A stretch of DNA of 64,000 nucleotides from positions 186,001 through 250,000 of the forward strand of contig NZ_MIEH01000018.1 in the NCBI RefSeq assembly GCF_001754075.1, in the 5' to 3' direction. The DNA is from Merdimonas faecis (lineage in GTDB: Bacteria; Bacillota; Clostridia; Lachnospirales; Lachnospiraceae). A program made the position numbers and the translations under genes. Below the pieces are notes generated by a model, which saw only the letters and a list, made by a program, of their open reading frames with translations, was not told the DNA's origin and made no database searches. Below are positions 8,100-17,821 of the stretch, one piece after another (positions within the stretch are counted from its first letter, which is position 1; each line of letters begins with the position of its first letter).

Positions 8100-10022
8100 A
8101 TGGCTAAAAAAAATACATATGATGCAGAAAGTATTTCTATATTAGAGGGATTGGAAGCGGTCCGGAAACGTCCGGGAATGTATATCGGAAGCGTATCTAC
8201 CAAAGGGCTAAACCATCTGATTTATGAGATGGTGGATAATTCAGTGGACGAGCATCTGGCCGGGTTCTGCAGCGAGATCTATGTGATACTGGAGAAGGAT
8301 GGCTCCGCGACGGTTTCCGATAACGGGCGAGGCGTGCCGGTGGATCTGCATGCGACAGGCGTATCGGCGGCGCGGGTAGTATATACAACACTGCACGCCG
8401 GGGGAAAATTTGATGATTCTGTTTATAAGACCAGCGGGGGTCTCCACGGCGTGGGATCTTCGGTGGTCAATGCATTATCCGCCTATATGGATGTGGAGAT
8501 CAGCCGGGACGGGTGCATTTATCATGACAGATACGAGAGAGGCAAGCCGGTGATCGAACTGGAGGACGGACTTTTGCCGGTGATCGGGAAAACCAGAAAG
8601 ACCGGTACCAAGGTAAATTTCCTGCCGGACGATACGATTTTTGAAAAGACCAGGTTCCGGGCGGAGGAGGTCAAGAGCAGGATGCATGAGACCGCTTATC
8701 TGAATCCGACCCTGACCATTATATTTGAAGACCGAAGGGGCGAACAGACAGAACATATCGAATATCACGAGCCGGATGGAATCCTGGGATTTATCCGGGA
8801 GCTGAACGAGAAGAAAGAGCTGATCCATGAGCCGGTATACTTCAAAGGCGAGGCTGATGGGATCGAGGTGGAGGCTGCGTTCCAGTATGTCAATGAATTT
8901 CATGAGAATGTGCTGGGCTTCTGCAATAACATTTATAACGCAGAAGGCGGTACGCACCTTACCGGATTTAAGACTACATTTACTACGGTGATCAATCAGT
9001 ATGCCAGGGAGCTGGGAATCCTAAAGGAAAAGGATGCTAATTTTACGGGAGCGGATATCCGGAACGGGATGACGGCTATCGTGTCCATCAAGCATCCGGA
9101 TCCGAGATTTGAGGGACAGACGAAGACAAAGCTGGACAACCCGGATGCATCGAAGGCGACCAGCAAGGTGACCAATGACGAGATCATCCGGTATTTTGAC
9201 CGGAACATTGAAACCTTGAAAAAGGTGATCGGCTGTGCGGAAAAGGCGGCCAAGATCCGGAAGACAGAAGAGAGGGCAAAGACCAACCTTCTGACTAAAC
9301 AGAAATATTCCTTTGACAGTAACGGAAAGCTGGCGAACTGTGAAAGCCGGGATCCGAAGAAATGCGAGATCTTCATCGTGGAGGGAGATTCCGCCGGCGG
9401 TTCTGCCAAGACCGCAAGAGACCGGATGTATCAGGCAATCCTGCCGATCCGCGGAAAGATCCTGAATGTAGAGAAGGCCAGCATCGATAAGGTCCTGGCC
9501 AATGCAGAGATCAAGACCATGATCAACGCCTTTGGCTGCGGTTTTTCCGAAGGGTATGGAAATGATTTTGATATCACAAAGCTTCGTTATGACAAGATCA
9601 TCATCATGGCGGATGCGGACGTGGACGGCGCCCATATATCTACCCTGCTTTTGACTTTGTTTTACAGGTTTATGCCGGAACTGATCTACGAAGGGCATGT
9701 CTACATCGCCATGCCGCCGCTTTATAAAGCGATGCCGAAAAAGGGCGAGGAAGAGTACCTGTATGACGATAAGGCGTTGGAGCGGTACCGGAAGACCCAC
9801 GACGGCTCCTTCACCCTGCAGCGGTACAAGGGACTTGGGGAGATGGACGCCGAGCAGCTCTGGGAGACAACCTTAAATCCTGAGACCCGTATCCTGAAAC
9901 TGGTAGAGATCGAAGACGCCCGGATGGCCTCCAGCGTCACCGAGATGCTGATGGGCACAGAAGTGCCGCCCCGCCGGACATTCATCTACGAGAATGCCAC
10001 CGAGGCGGAGCTGGATGTGTAA
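8100..10022 (+). CDS. parE: DNA topoisomerase IV subunit B (ParE/GyrB family)
   Basis: This is the ATPase subunit of a type IIA topoisomerase; with ParC it decatenates chromosomes. The GHKL ATP-binding motifs are EMVDNSVDEHLAGF, DNGRGVPVD and LHAGGKFDDSVYKTSGGLHGVGSSVVNALS; the TOPRIM motif EGDSAGGSAK is near residue 427 and DADVDGAHI near 504. At 640 residues it has no insertion. The frame is open further upstream, but the ATG at 8100 follows AAGGGAAGCAAGGA and starts the conserved sequence. ParE rather than GyrB is inferred from the partner, which lacks a GyrA box. A REP-like element separates it from parC. Confidence 0.85.
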   Translation: MAKKNTYDAESISILEGLEAVRKRPGMYIGSVSTKGLNHLIYEMVDNSVDEHLAGFCSEIYVILEKDGSATVSDNGRGVPVDLHATGVSAARVVYTTLHAGGKFDDSVYKTSGGLHGVGSSVVNALSAYMDVEISRDGCIYHDRYERGKPVIELEDGLLPVIGKTRKTGTKVNFLPDDTIFEKTRFRAEEVKSRMHETAYLNPTLTIIFEDRRGEQTEHIEYHEPDGILGFIRELNEKKELIHEPVYFKGEADGIEVEAAFQYVNEFHENVLGFCNNIYNAEGGTHLTGFKTTFTTVINQYARELGILKEKDANFTGADIRNGMTAIVSIKHPDPRFEGQTKTKLDNPDASKATSKVTNDEIIRYFDRNIETLKKVIGCAEKAAKIRKTEERAKTNLLTKQKYSFDSNGKLANCESRDPKKCEIFIVEGDSAGGSAKTARDRMYQAILPIRGKILNVEKASIDKVLANAEIKTMINAFGCGFSEGYGNDFDITKLRYDKIIIMADADVDGAHISTLLLTLFYRFMPELIYEGHVYIAMPPLYKAMPKKGEEEYLYDDKALERYRKTHDGSFTLQRYKGLGEMDAEQLWETTLNPETRILKLVEIEDARMASSVTEMLMGTEVPPRRTFIYENATEAELDV

Positions 10023-10025
10023 ATA

Positions 10026-10105
10026 GGGACAGGGGGAAATGCAAAAAGGGACACCCTGATTTGCGGTTGGGGACGTAGACCAACGCAAAAGGGGTACGTC
10101 CCCAA
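10026..10105. repeat. REP-like palindromic element, copy 2, between parE and parC
   Basis: GGGAC boxes start at 10026, 10048 and 10070, an exact 22-base period. The last box belongs to an 11-bp inverted repeat, TTGGGGACGTA (10067-10077) with TACGTCCCCAA (10095-10105). The inner part of the palindrome is degenerate compared with copies 1 and 3. The element begins 3 bases after the parE stop and ends just before the AAAGGAG of parC. Confidence 0.85.
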
Positions 10106-10116
10106 AGGAGAATGTT

Positions 10117-12357
10117 ATGCAAGATTCACAGATTATCAGAACTGAATATTCCGATGTGATGAAGAAGTCTTACATCGATTATGCTATGAGTGTGATCATT
10201 GCCCGGGCGCTGCCGGATGTGCGGGACGGGCTGAAGCCGGTGCAGCGGAGGACACTGTACGATATGCATGAGCTTGGAATCCGGTATGACAGGCCTTACC
10301 GGAAGTGTGCGCGTATCGTGGGGGACACTATGGGTAAATACCATCCCCACGGGGACAGTTCTATCTATGAAGCGCTGGTGGTGATGGCACAGGATTTTAA
10401 GAAGGGTATGACGCTGGTGGACGGGCACGGTAATTTTGGTTCCATTGAAGGCGACGGTGCAGCGGCCATGCGTTATACGGAAGCCAGACTTGAGAAACTG
10501 ACTCAGGAAGTGTTTTTAAGCGACCTGGATAAGGATATCGTGGATTTCGTGCCGAACTTTGACGAGACGGAAAAAGAGCCGTCGGTGCTGCCGGTGCGTA
10601 TTCCTAACCTGCTGGTCAACGGTGCGGAAGGAATCGCGGTCGGCATGGCTACCAGCATCCCTACCCACAACCTGGGCGAGGTGATCGATGCGGTAAAGGC
10701 CTACATGAAGAATGACGAGATCAGCACCAAACAGCTGATGCGGTATGTCAAGGGGCCGGACTTCCCCACAGGCGGCATCGTGATCAATAAAGACGAGCTG
10801 CCGGACATTTATGAATCCGGCACCGGAAAGATCAAGCTGCGCGGCAAGGTAGAGATTGAAGAGATGAAGGGCGGCCGGAAACGGCTGGTGATCACGGAAA
10901 TCCCCTATACCATGATCGGGGCCGGGATCGGAAAGTTCTTAAATGATGTGATCGGCCTGGTGGAATCCAAGAAGACCAGCGATATCACAGACGTGTCCAA
11001 CCAGTCTTCCAAAGAGGGCATTCGCATCGTGATCGAGCTGAAAAAAGGCGCCGATGTGGAAAACCTGACCAATATGCTCTACAAGAAGACACGGCTTGAG
11101 GACACCTTTGGCGTCAATATGCTCGCAGTGGCGAACGGCCGGCCGGAGACCATGGGCTTAAAGCAGATCATCGAGCACCATGTGGACTTCCAGTTCGAGC
11201 TTGCCACAAGAAAATATAAAACACTTCTGAAAAAGGAGCAGGACAAAAAGGAAATCCAGGAAGGCCTGATCAAGGCCTGCGACGTGATCGACCTGATCAT
11301 CGAGATCCTGCGGGGCAGCCAGTCTGTAAAGGATGCGAAGGAATGTCTCACCAAAGGCGTGACAGAAAATATCAAGTTTAAATCCGGCATCTCCCGGAAG
11401 ATGGCAGCCATGCTCCGGTTCACCGAGCGCCAGGCAACAGCCATCCTGGAAATGCGGCTGTACCGCCTGATCGGCCTGGAGATCGAGGCTCTGGTTAAGG
11501 AGCATGAAGAAACGCTGAAAAATATTGCCCGTTATGAGGATATTTTAAATAATTATGATTCCATGGCAGAGGTCATCATCCAGGATCTGGACAAGATCAA
11601 GGAGGAATTCGGACGGAAACGCCGGACTGTGATTGAAAACGGAGAAGAGGCAGTCTACGAAGAAAAGAAGATCGAAGAGCAGGATGTGATCTTCCTGATG
11701 GACCGCTTCGGATACGCCAGAACGATTGACGTCAGCACCTATGAGCGGAACAAAGAGGCAGCGGATTCCGAAAATAGGATTATCATCTCCTGCAAAAACA
11801 CCGGGAAGATCTGCCTTTTTACCAACACCGGGAAGATGCACCAGATCAAGGTGCTGGATCTGCCCTTTGGAAAATTCCGGGATAAGGGCGTCCCGGTGGA
11901 CAATGTCAGCAATTTTGACAGCACGAAGGAAGAGGCCGTGTATCTTTGCGACGCAGAGCAGATGCGTTATGCGAAGCTTCTTTTTGCTACGAAGCAGGGG
12001 ATGGTCAAGAAGGTGGATGGCGCAGAATTTCAGGTTGCCAAGCGTACCATCGCAGCTACCAAGCTGCAGGAAGACGACCAGGTGGTAAGCGTTCAGGTGA
12101 TCACAGATAATCAGAATGTGGTGCTGCAGACCAGGGAAGGCTATTTCTTAAGATTTATGGCAGAGGAAGTGTCAGAGAAGAAGAAAGGAGCTATCGGTGT
12201 GCGGGGCATCCGTTTGAAGAAAAAGGATGAACTGGAGCATGTATACCTGTTTGAGGAAGGAACAGAAGCCAAGGCAAAATACGGAGAAAAGGAAGTGACG
12301 CTGAACCGTCTGAAGATGGCGAAGCGTGACGGGAACGGAACCAAGACAAGGGGCTAA
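10117..12357 (+). CDS. parC: DNA topoisomerase IV subunit A (ParC/GyrA family)
   Basis: This is the DNA-cleaving subunit. The catalytic Tyr is at residue 120 ([10 protein letters not shown]). The breakage-reunion domain starts [28 protein letters not shown], and the quinolone-resistance region [17 protein letters not shown] is intact. At the place where GyrA has its QRRGGKG-type box, this protein has [13 protein letters not shown] (about residues 541-553), so wrapping and supercoiling activity is not expected and ParC is the better call. Of 746 residues with a shortened C-terminal beta-pinwheel. Its ribosome-binding site AAAGGAG abuts the REP-like element. Confidence 0.85.
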   Translation: MQDSQIIRTEYSDVMKKSYIDYAMSVIIARALPDVRDGLKPVQRRTLYDMHELGIRYDRPYRKCARIVGDTMGKYHPHGDSSIYEALVVMAQDFKKGMTLVDGHGNFGSIEGDGAAAMRYTEARLEKLTQEVFLSDLDKDIVDFVPNFDETEKEPSVLPVRIPNLLVNGAEGIAVGMATSIPTHNLGEVIDAVKAYMKNDEISTKQLMRYVKGPDFPTGGIVINKDELPDIYESGTGKIKLRGKVEIEEMKGGRKRLVITEIPYTMIGAGIGKFLNDVIGLVESKKTSDITDVSNQSSKEGIRIVIELKKGADVENLTNMLYKKTRLEDTFGVNMLAVANGRPETMGLKQIIEHHVDFQFELATRKYKTLLKKEQDKKEIQEGLIKACDVIDLIIEILRGSQSVKDAKECLTKGVTENIKFKSGISRKMAAMLRFTERQATAILEMRLYRLIGLEIEALVKEHEETLKNIARYEDILNNYDSMAEVIIQDLDKIKEEFGRKRRTVIENGEEAVYEEKKIEEQDVIFLMDRFGYARTIDVSTYERNKEAADSENRIIISCKNTGKICLFTNTGKMHQIKVLDLPFGKFRDKGVPVDNVSNFDSTKEEAVYLCDAEQMRYAKLLFATKQGMVKKVDGAEFQVAKRTIAATKLQEDDQVVSVQVITDNQNVVLQTREGYFLRFMAEEVSEKKKGAIGVRGIRLKKKDELEHVYLFEEGTEAKAKYGEKEVTLNRLKMAKRDGNGTKTRG

Positions 12358-12378
12358 GGACGAGAGGATAGATGTGGA

Positions 12379-13203
12379 ATGATTCAGGAGATCGCACCAA
12401 AACATTATGACAATGCATACCATCCCAGACCGCCAAGGGAGCAGGATCACATGCTCTTTTATGACGGCGGCAGGATCCTGGTAAAAAAGGAAGACGGCAT
12501 CAGATATCCCACCTTCGCAGAAAGCGGTGCAGGGGAAAGTATTTATCTTTTCACCATTGATGAGGAAGGGTTTTACCTGGGCGACAGGTCGCTGGCAGAA
12601 GGACTGCTGGAAAAGGGATATGTCTTTGAAAATATCAGCATCCTGCGCCGGGGCGGCGCAAAATATCTTAGATTTGCGGGAGTCACCGGATGGCAGCTCT
12701 ATAACTGGTACGAGAGCCGGAAGTTCTGTGGAAGGTGCAGCGCACTCATGGTGCAGGATGAAAAAGAGCGGATGATGCGCTGCCCTGAGTGCGGACTGAT
12801 GGAATTCCCCAAGATCTGTCCGGCGGTGATCATCGGTGTGACAGACGGAGGCCGGATTCTGATGAGCAAGTACGCCGGACGGGAGTACAAAGCATATGCA
12901 CTGCTTGCCGGATTTGCGGAGATTGGTGAGCCTATCGAGGATACAGTGCGAAGAGAGGTCATGGAGGAAGTAGGCTTACAGGTCAAAAATATTACATATT
13001 ATAAAAGTCAGCCCTGGTCCTTTTCCGACACACTGCTCCTTGGCTTTTTCTGCGAGCTGGACGGTGAGGACAAGATCCGCCTGGATGAGCAGGAGCTTGC
13101 GCTGGCGGAGTGGGTGGAACGGAAGGATATTACCGTGGAGCCGGATGACTTAAGTCTGACCAATGAAATGATGCTGGCGTTTAAGAATGGAGACCGGGTA
13201 TGA
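12379..13203 (+). CDS. nudC: NAD(+) diphosphatase / Nudix hydrolase NudC
   Basis: NudC hydrolyses NADH and NAD+ and removes NAD caps from RNA. A zinc ribbon of four Cys lies at residues 117, 120, 135 and 138 (FCGRC...CPEC). The Nudix box begins at Gly178 (GFAEIGEPIEDTVRREVMEEVGL-like, matching GX5EX7REUXEEXGU), followed by the family-specific SQPW segment (SQPWSFSDTLLLGF; usual form SQPWPFPxS). The length of 274 residues is typical. The gene is 21 bases after parC and overlaps the next gene by 4 bases, so it probably belongs to the parE transcript. Confidence 0.92.
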   Translation: MIQEIAPKHYDNAYHPRPPREQDHMLFYDGGRILVKKEDGIRYPTFAESGAGESIYLFTIDEEGFYLGDRSLAEGLLEKGYVFENISILRRGGAKYLRFAGVTGWQLYNWYESRKFCGRCSALMVQDEKERMMRCPECGLMEFPKICPAVIIGVTDGGRILMSKYAGREYKAYALLAGFAEIGEPIEDTVRREVMEEVGLQVKNITYYKSQPWSFSDTLLLGFFCELDGEDKIRLDEQELALAEWVERKDITVEPDDLSLTNEMMLAFKNGDRV

Positions 13204-13691
13204 AAAAACAAACAGTGCTCCTCGTTTTTACCCTCTTATGGATGGCAGTGATCTTTGGTTTCTCAGCAAAACCGGCGGAGGAATCTGCGGATATGAGCCT
13301 GTCGGTGGGGAGATGGATCGGGCAGGCCTTTGTGCCGGCCTATGATGGCTGGGACGAAAGAAAGCAGGAGGCATTTGCAGAGAAGATCGACCACCCTGTG
13401 AGGAAATGTGCTCATGCCAGCGAATATGCGGTGCTGGGCATGCTCCTTGCGCCGCTTTTTCTGACATGGGGGACAGATAAAAATCAGAACCCGGCACAGG
13501 GAAAACGTATTCTGGCGGCAGCGGGGACGGGAATCCTCTATGCTGCCAGCGACGAATTTCATCAGCTTTTTGTGCCGGGCAGAAGCGGACAGATTACCGA
13601 CGTGCTGATCGACAGCGGAGGACTGCTGGCCGGGATCCTTCTCGTGGTTCTGATCAAAAGCTTCTACATAAAACAAAGCCGCCGTTCCTGA
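13200..13691 (+). CDS. VanZ-like family membrane protein
   Basis: This 163-residue protein has the VanZ-like domain, named after the teicoplanin-resistance accessory protein but widespread in Firmicutes without any link to glycopeptides. Visible features are an N-terminal helix (TVLLVFTLLWMAVIFGFSA), the conserved VRKCAHASEYAVLGMLL, and SDEFHQLFVPGRSGQITDVLIDSGG followed by a last membrane helix. The function of chromosomal homologues is unknown. It overlaps nudC by ATGA and is translationally coupled to it. Confidence 0.85.
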   Translation: MKKQTVLLVFTLLWMAVIFGFSAKPAEESADMSLSVGRWIGQAFVPAYDGWDERKQEAFAEKIDHPVRKCAHASEYAVLGMLLAPLFLTWGTDKNQNPAQGKRILAAAGTGILYAASDEFHQLFVPGRSGQITDVLIDSGGLLAGILLVVLIKSFYIKQSRRS

Positions 13692-13699
13692 CGAATGTA

Positions 13700-13728
13700 T
13701 TGTCCGTCGGCGGGATCCGTGCTACAAT
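13700..13728 (+). promoter_or_regulatory. Sigma-A promoter of xpaC-telA
   Basis: TTGTCC (13700-13705), a 17-base spacer and TACAAT (13723-13728), 51 bases before the xpaC-like start. Confidence 0.6.
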
Positions 13729-13779
13729 AACCATGACAAAAACAGGAAACGTATTTAGAAAAGCTGCTGGGAGGAGAAC

Positions 13780-14916
13780 ATGAGAAATCAGGATTGGGAA
13801 CGGTTCGGGGAGGATATCCGAAGGACCGTACAGGATGCAGTAAATTCCGGAGATTTCCGCCGTCTGAACCAGACGGTGAGCGAGACTCTGGGAAGAGCCG
13901 CAGATGAGATCGATCAGGCTGTGGGACGCGCCGCCGGATACTGGCAGCAAAGGAAGCGGCCAATGCCTGAGCCACTGTATCGGAAAACAAAAGGGGTAAG
14001 CCTGAAAGGGGGCTTCTTTACAGCGGCCGGAGTCCTGATTGGTTTTGGAGGATTCCTGCTGGCAGTGTTCTGGGGGATCCGGACCGGTCTTGCTCCACTG
14101 ACGGTTGCCTCTCTTGTGCTGATGTGCGGAGGATGGCTTCTTTTTGGACTGAGCAGAAAGCTTATGAAACGGATCCGGCATTTCCGGGAATATAATAAGA
14201 TCATTGGAGAACGGGAGTACTGCAATGTAGAAGAACTGGCGGAAGGAACAGGACTTCCGGAGAAAAAGGTGAAAAAGGATCTTTTGTGGATGCTTGGCAA
14301 AGGCTGGTACCTGCAGGGGCAGATGAGTAAAGACGGAGCCTGCCTGATCACCAGTAGGAGAATGTACGAGCAGTACCGGAGGCTGGAAGAAGAACGCCGG
14401 ATGCGGGAGGAAGAGGCGGCAGAGGACAGAAACAGAGAGAAAGCTGCCCGCGCACAGGAAGAAGAAAAGCGACAGAGCCTTTCGCCGGAGGTGCAGAAGG
14501 TACTGGAGGAAGGCGATGCTTATGTAAAAAAAATCCGAGCCTGCAACGATGCGATCCCCGGAGTAGAGATATCAGAAAAGATTGCCAGGCTGGAGCTTCT
14601 GACGGACCGCATCTTTGACCGGGTAGAGCAGAATCCGGGATCTGTATCGGATATCCGGAAGCTGATGGAATACTATCTTCCTACGGCGATCAAGCTATTG
14701 GAAGCCTATGAAGAGCTGGACGCCCAGCCGGTGGCAGGAGAAAATATTCTTTCATCAAAGGCTGAGATCGAGGCGACGCTGGATACGCTGAATGTGGCGT
14801 TTGAAAAAATACTGGACAGTCTGTTCCAGGATACGGCCTGGGATGTGTCCTCAGATATCTCTGTACTGAACACAGTCCTTGCACAGGAAGGGCTGAAAGA
14901 AAAGGGAGGAAAGTGA
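13780..14916 (+). CDS. XpaC-family membrane protein (5-bromo-4-chloroindolyl phosphate hydrolysis family)
   Basis: This 378-residue protein has an N-terminal helical region, two adjacent membrane helices (about residues 77-100 and 107-126), a winged-helix-like stretch (NVEELAEGTGLPEKKVKKDLLWMLGKGWYLQG), a charged coiled-coil (residues about 200-235), and a C-terminal XpaC-like domain (YVKKIRACNDAIPGVEISEKIARLE...). The family name comes from a phenotype, not a shown enzyme activity. The following gene starts one base after its stop and encodes the usual partner TelA, suggesting a common envelope-stress or toxic-anion function. Confidence 0.8.
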   Translation: MRNQDWERFGEDIRRTVQDAVNSGDFRRLNQTVSETLGRAADEIDQAVGRAAGYWQQRKRPMPEPLYRKTKGVSLKGGFFTAAGVLIGFGGFLLAVFWGIRTGLAPLTVASLVLMCGGWLLFGLSRKLMKRIRHFREYNKIIGEREYCNVEELAEGTGLPEKKVKKDLLWMLGKGWYLQGQMSKDGACLITSRRMYEQYRRLEEERRMREEEAAEDRNREKAARAQEEEKRQSLSPEVQKVLEEGDAYVKKIRACNDAIPGVEISEKIARLELLTDRIFDRVEQNPGSVSDIRKLMEYYLPTAIKLLEAYEELDAQPVAGENILSSKAEIEATLDTLNVAFEKILDSLFQDTAWDVSSDISVLNTVLAQEGLKEKGGK

Positions 14917-14917
14917 T

Positions 14918-16006
14918 ATGGCAATGGGAACGGCAAATGAATTTGAAGAACTGGCAATGGCTCCGGAGTTTCCCGACCCCGGACAGGCGCTTTCAGAAGA
15001 TGAGCGGGCGGCAGTAGAGGAGCGTGCCCGTCAGATCGATCTGACAGATTCCTCGATGATCTTACAGTACGGAGCCGGAACGCAAAAGAAAATGGCGGAT
15101 TTTTCCCAGAGCGCACTGGAAAATGTAAAGACCAAGGATCTGGGGGAAATCGGAGAACTGCTGTCAGATGTGGTAAAGGAGCTGAAGGATTTTGATGTAG
15201 ATGAGGAAGAAAAAGGTTTCTTTGGCATATTCAAAAAAGCCTCCAACCGGGTCCAGACATTGAAAAACCGCTATTCTAAGGCTGAAACGCATATCAGTCA
15301 GATTGCCAGCACCCTGGAGGCTCACCAGCGTATGCTGCTGAAAGACGTGGCAATCCTGGATAAAATGTATGAGCTGAACCTGTCCTACTTTCGGGATCTA
15401 ACCATCTATATCCTGGCGGGGAAAAAGAAACTGGGAGAAATGCGGGATGGGAAATTAAAAGAACTGATCGAGAAGGCGCATGCCAGCGGTCTTCCCGAAG
15501 ACGCGCAGGCGGCAAAGGATCTGGAATCTCTCTGTATCCGGTTTGAGAAAAAAATCCATGACCTGGAGCTTACCAGGACCATTGCCATCCAGACGGCGCC
15601 CCAGATCCGCCTGGTACAGAGTAACGATACCCTGATGGCGGAAAAAATACAGTCCACGATCGTTAATACCATTCCCTTATGGAAGAGCCAGATGCTGCTG
15701 GCCCTGGGCGTGGAACACTCCGCACAGGCCGCGGCAGCCCAGAGGGAAGTGACAGACATGACCAATGAGCTGTTAAAGAAAAATGCGCAGAAGCTGAAAA
15801 TGGCTACGATCGAGACTGCCCGCGAGACGGAAAGGGGAATCGTGGACATGGAGACTCTGAAGGCTACCAATGAGTCTTTGATTTCTGCGCTGGACGAGGT
15901 GCTGAAGATTCAGAAAGAGGGAAGAGCAAAACGGGCGGAGGCTGAGACGGAAATGGCGAAGCTTGAGCAGGAGCTTAAAACAAAATTGCTGGAGATCCAG
16001 GGATAA
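14918..16006 (+). CDS. TelA-family toxic anion resistance protein
   Basis: This is a 362-residue soluble, alpha-helical protein of the TelA/KlaA family, linked to tellurite and cell-wall stress resistance. Recognisable stretches are LTDSSMILQYGAGTQKKMADFSQSAL, FFGIFKKASNRVQTLKNRYSKAETHI, LDKMYELNLSYFRDLTIYILAGKKKL and the C-terminal DMETLKATNESLISALDEVLKIQKEGRAKRAEAE. AAGGGAGGAAAGTGAT precedes the ATG. It forms a two-gene operon with the XpaC-like gene. The molecular function is unknown. Confidence 0.88.
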   Translation: MAMGTANEFEELAMAPEFPDPGQALSEDERAAVEERARQIDLTDSSMILQYGAGTQKKMADFSQSALENVKTKDLGEIGELLSDVVKELKDFDVDEEEKGFFGIFKKASNRVQTLKNRYSKAETHISQIASTLEAHQRMLLKDVAILDKMYELNLSYFRDLTIYILAGKKKLGEMRDGKLKELIEKAHASGLPEDAQAAKDLESLCIRFEKKIHDLELTRTIAIQTAPQIRLVQSNDTLMAEKIQSTIVNTIPLWKSQMLLALGVEHSAQAAAAQREVTDMTNELLKKNAQKLKMATIETARETERGIVDMETLKATNESLISALDEVLKIQKEGRAKRAEAETEMAKLEQELKTKLLEIQG

Positions 16007-16020
16007 TTTTGAAAAATGCC

Positions 16021-16049
16021 TTGATTTTGGCACATTTTGGTGCTATACT
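16021..16049 (+). promoter_or_regulatory. Sigma-A promoter of the rimP-nusA-infB operon
   Basis: TTGATT (16021-16026), a 17-base spacer and TATACT (16044-16049). It lies 78 bases before rimP and upstream of the leader hairpin at 16075. Confidence 0.7.
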
Positions 16050-16074
16050 GCATATAGTTGCATAGTAATCGGCA

Positions 16075-16101
16075 GAAGAGTGAACGAAAAGTTCACTCTT
16101 C
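16075..16101 (+). promoter_or_regulatory. Leader hairpin / possible attenuator before rimP
   Basis: An 11-bp perfect stem GAAGAGTGAAC (16075-16085) with GTTCACTCTTC (16091-16101), loop GAAAA, followed by TTTGTTG. It lies inside the transcript that starts at the promoter 16021-16049, about 20 bases after the start, so it can act as an attenuator of the nusA operon; it would also stop read-through from telA. Confidence 0.6.
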
Positions 16102-16126
16102 TTTGTTGATAAGGAGGAATTTTACA

Positions 16127-16594
16127 TTGTCAAAAAGAGAAATTTACGAAGCAAAGACAGAAGCATTTCTGCAGCCGATCGTGGATGAGTATGGATTTGA
16201 ACTGGTGGATGTCGAGTATGTAAAAGAAGGCGGCACCTGGTATTTAAGATCCTATATCGACAAACCGGGCGGGATCACGGTGGATGACTGTGAGATGGTA
16301 AGCCGGAGGCTTTCCGATATCCTGGACCGGGAGGATTACATCGACGAGGCCTATATCATGGAGGTAAGCTCTCCCGGCCTTGGACGTCCGCTGAAGAAGG
16401 AGAAAGACTTTAAGCGGAGCCTGGGCGAGGAAGTGGAGATCCGAACCTACCGGATGGTGGATAAAAAGAAGGAGTTTACGGGAATCTTAAAGTCTTATGA
16501 CGAAAAGACCGTGACCATAGAGCTGGATGATACAACAGAGAAGACATTTGAAAAGGGCGACATTGCATTGATCCGCCTTGCATTTGATTTTTAA
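16127..16594 (+). CDS. rimP: Ribosome maturation factor RimP
   Basis: RimP assists assembly of the 30S subunit and precedes nusA in most bacteria. The 155-residue product shows the conserved FELVDVEYVKEGGTWYLRSYIDKPGGITVDDCEMVSRRLSDILD region and VSSPGLGRPLKKEKDF, then the C-terminal SH3-like domain (EFTGILKSYDEKTVTIEL). I chose the TTG at 16127 because AAGGAGG (16111-16117) is 9 bases upstream and the conserved family sequence starts here; earlier in-frame codons lie in the leader hairpin. First gene of the operon. Confidence 0.92.
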   Translation: MSKREIYEAKTEAFLQPIVDEYGFELVDVEYVKEGGTWYLRSYIDKPGGITVDDCEMVSRRLSDILDREDYIDEAYIMEVSSPGLGRPLKKEKDFKRSLGEEVEIRTYRMVDKKKEFTGILKSYDEKTVTIELDDTTEKTFEKGDIALIRLAFDF

Positions 16595-16615
16595 GGGAGA
16601 TAGGAGGAGACCATC

Positions 16616-17821
16616 ATGAACACAGAATTACTGGAAGCACTGAATATTTTAGAAAAAGAAAAGGATATCAGCAAGGAGACTATTCTGGACGCAATTGAGA
16701 ATTCACTGCTGAACGCCTGTAAGAATCATTTCGGAAAGGCGGACAACATTAAGCTGATCATGGACCGGGAGACCTGCGATTATCAGCTTCTGGCAGAAAA
16801 GACAGTTGTAGAGGAGCCAGAAGATGAGCTGGAAGAGATCAGTCTGGAAAAGGCAAAAGAGATCGACAGCAAATATGAGCTGGGAGATGTGGTGCAGATT
16901 CCGATCGAATCCAAATCTTTTGGACGTATTGCCACACAGAATGCAAAGAACCTGATCCTGCAGAAAATCAGAGAAGAAGAGCGCAAGGTAGTGTATGATC
17001 AGTATTTTGAGAAAGAAAAAGACATCGTAACCGGCATCGTGCAGCGTTATGTCGGTAAAAATATCAGTATCAACCTCGGGAAAGCCGATGCTATGCTGAC
17101 AGAAAATGAACAGGTGAAGGGTGAAGTATTCAAGCCTACGGAGAGGATCAAACTGTATGTAGTGGAAGTGAAGAATACAACCAAGGGGCCGAAGATCCTG
17201 GTGTCCAGGACGCATCCGGAACTGGTAAAGAGACTGTTCGAGGCAGAGGTTACGGAAGTGAAGGACGGTATCGTGGAGATCAAAAGTATTGCCAGAGAGG
17301 CCGGAAGCCGTACAAAGATCGCGGTGTGGTCCAATGACCCGGATGTGGATCCGGTAGGCGCATGTGTGGGAATGAACGGAGCCAGAGTCAATGCGATCGT
17401 CAGCGAGCTTCGTGGAGAGAAGATCGATATTGTCAACTGGAGTGACAACCCTGCTATTCTGATAGAAAACGCACTTAGTCCCGCTAAGGTTATTTCTGTC
17501 ATGGCAGATCCGGATGAGAAGACGGCAAGTGTAATCGTGCCGGATTACCAGCTTTCCCTTGCTATCGGAAAAGAAGGACAGAATGCAAGGCTGGCGGCGA
17601 GACTGACCGGGTACAAGATCGATATCAAGAGCGAGACACAGGCGATCGAATCCGGAGAGCTGCCAGAGAACTATATGGAGTTGAGTGAAGGTGTGTACGA
17701 AGAAGAGTACGAAGAGCCTTACGATGATCTGGAGTATGAAGAAACAGATGGCTATGAGGAGTCAGACGATTACGAAGAGCCGTCTGAAGAGATAGAGACG
17801 GAAGGATGCGAAGATGAGTAA
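16616..17821 (+). CDS. nusA: Transcription termination/antitermination protein NusA
   Basis: NusA binds RNA polymerase and promotes pausing, termination and antitermination. The N-terminal polymerase-binding domain (residues 1-125) is followed by an S1 domain (about 135-200), then two KH domains with [31 protein letters not shown] and [24 protein letters not shown]. The C-terminal tail (about 350-401) is highly acidic ([22 protein letters not shown]), common in Clostridia. AGGAGG precedes the ATG. Its stop overlaps rnpM by 8 bases. Confidence 0.97.
   Translation: MNTELLEALNILEKEKDISKETILDAIENSLLNACKNHFGKADNIKLIMDRETCDYQLLAEKTVVEEPEDELEEISLEKAKEIDSKYELGDVVQIPIESKSFGRIATQNAKNLILQKIREEERKVVYDQYFEKEKDIVTGIVQRYVGKNISINLGKADAMLTENEQVKGEVFKPTERIKLYVVEVKNTTKGPKILVSRTHPELVKRLFEAEVTEVKDGIVEIKSIAREAGSRTKIAVWSNDPDVDPVGACVGMNGARVNAIVSELRGEKIDIVNWSDNPAILIENALSPAKVISVMADPDEKTASVIVPDYQLSLAIGKEGQNARLAARLTGYKIDIKSETQAIESGELPENYMELSEGVYEEEYEEPYDDLEYEETDGYEESDDYEEPSEEIETEGCEDE

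Noticed and set aside
13200-13691. Glycopeptide resistance, suggested by the VanZ-like domain
   Set aside because: No vanHAX or other resistance genes are near; the domain is widespread in genomes without resistance.
13780-16006. A tellurite resistance island, suggested by TelA
   Set aside because: Only the common xpaC-telA pair is present, without terC/terD genes; it is a normal chromosomal operon in Firmicutes.
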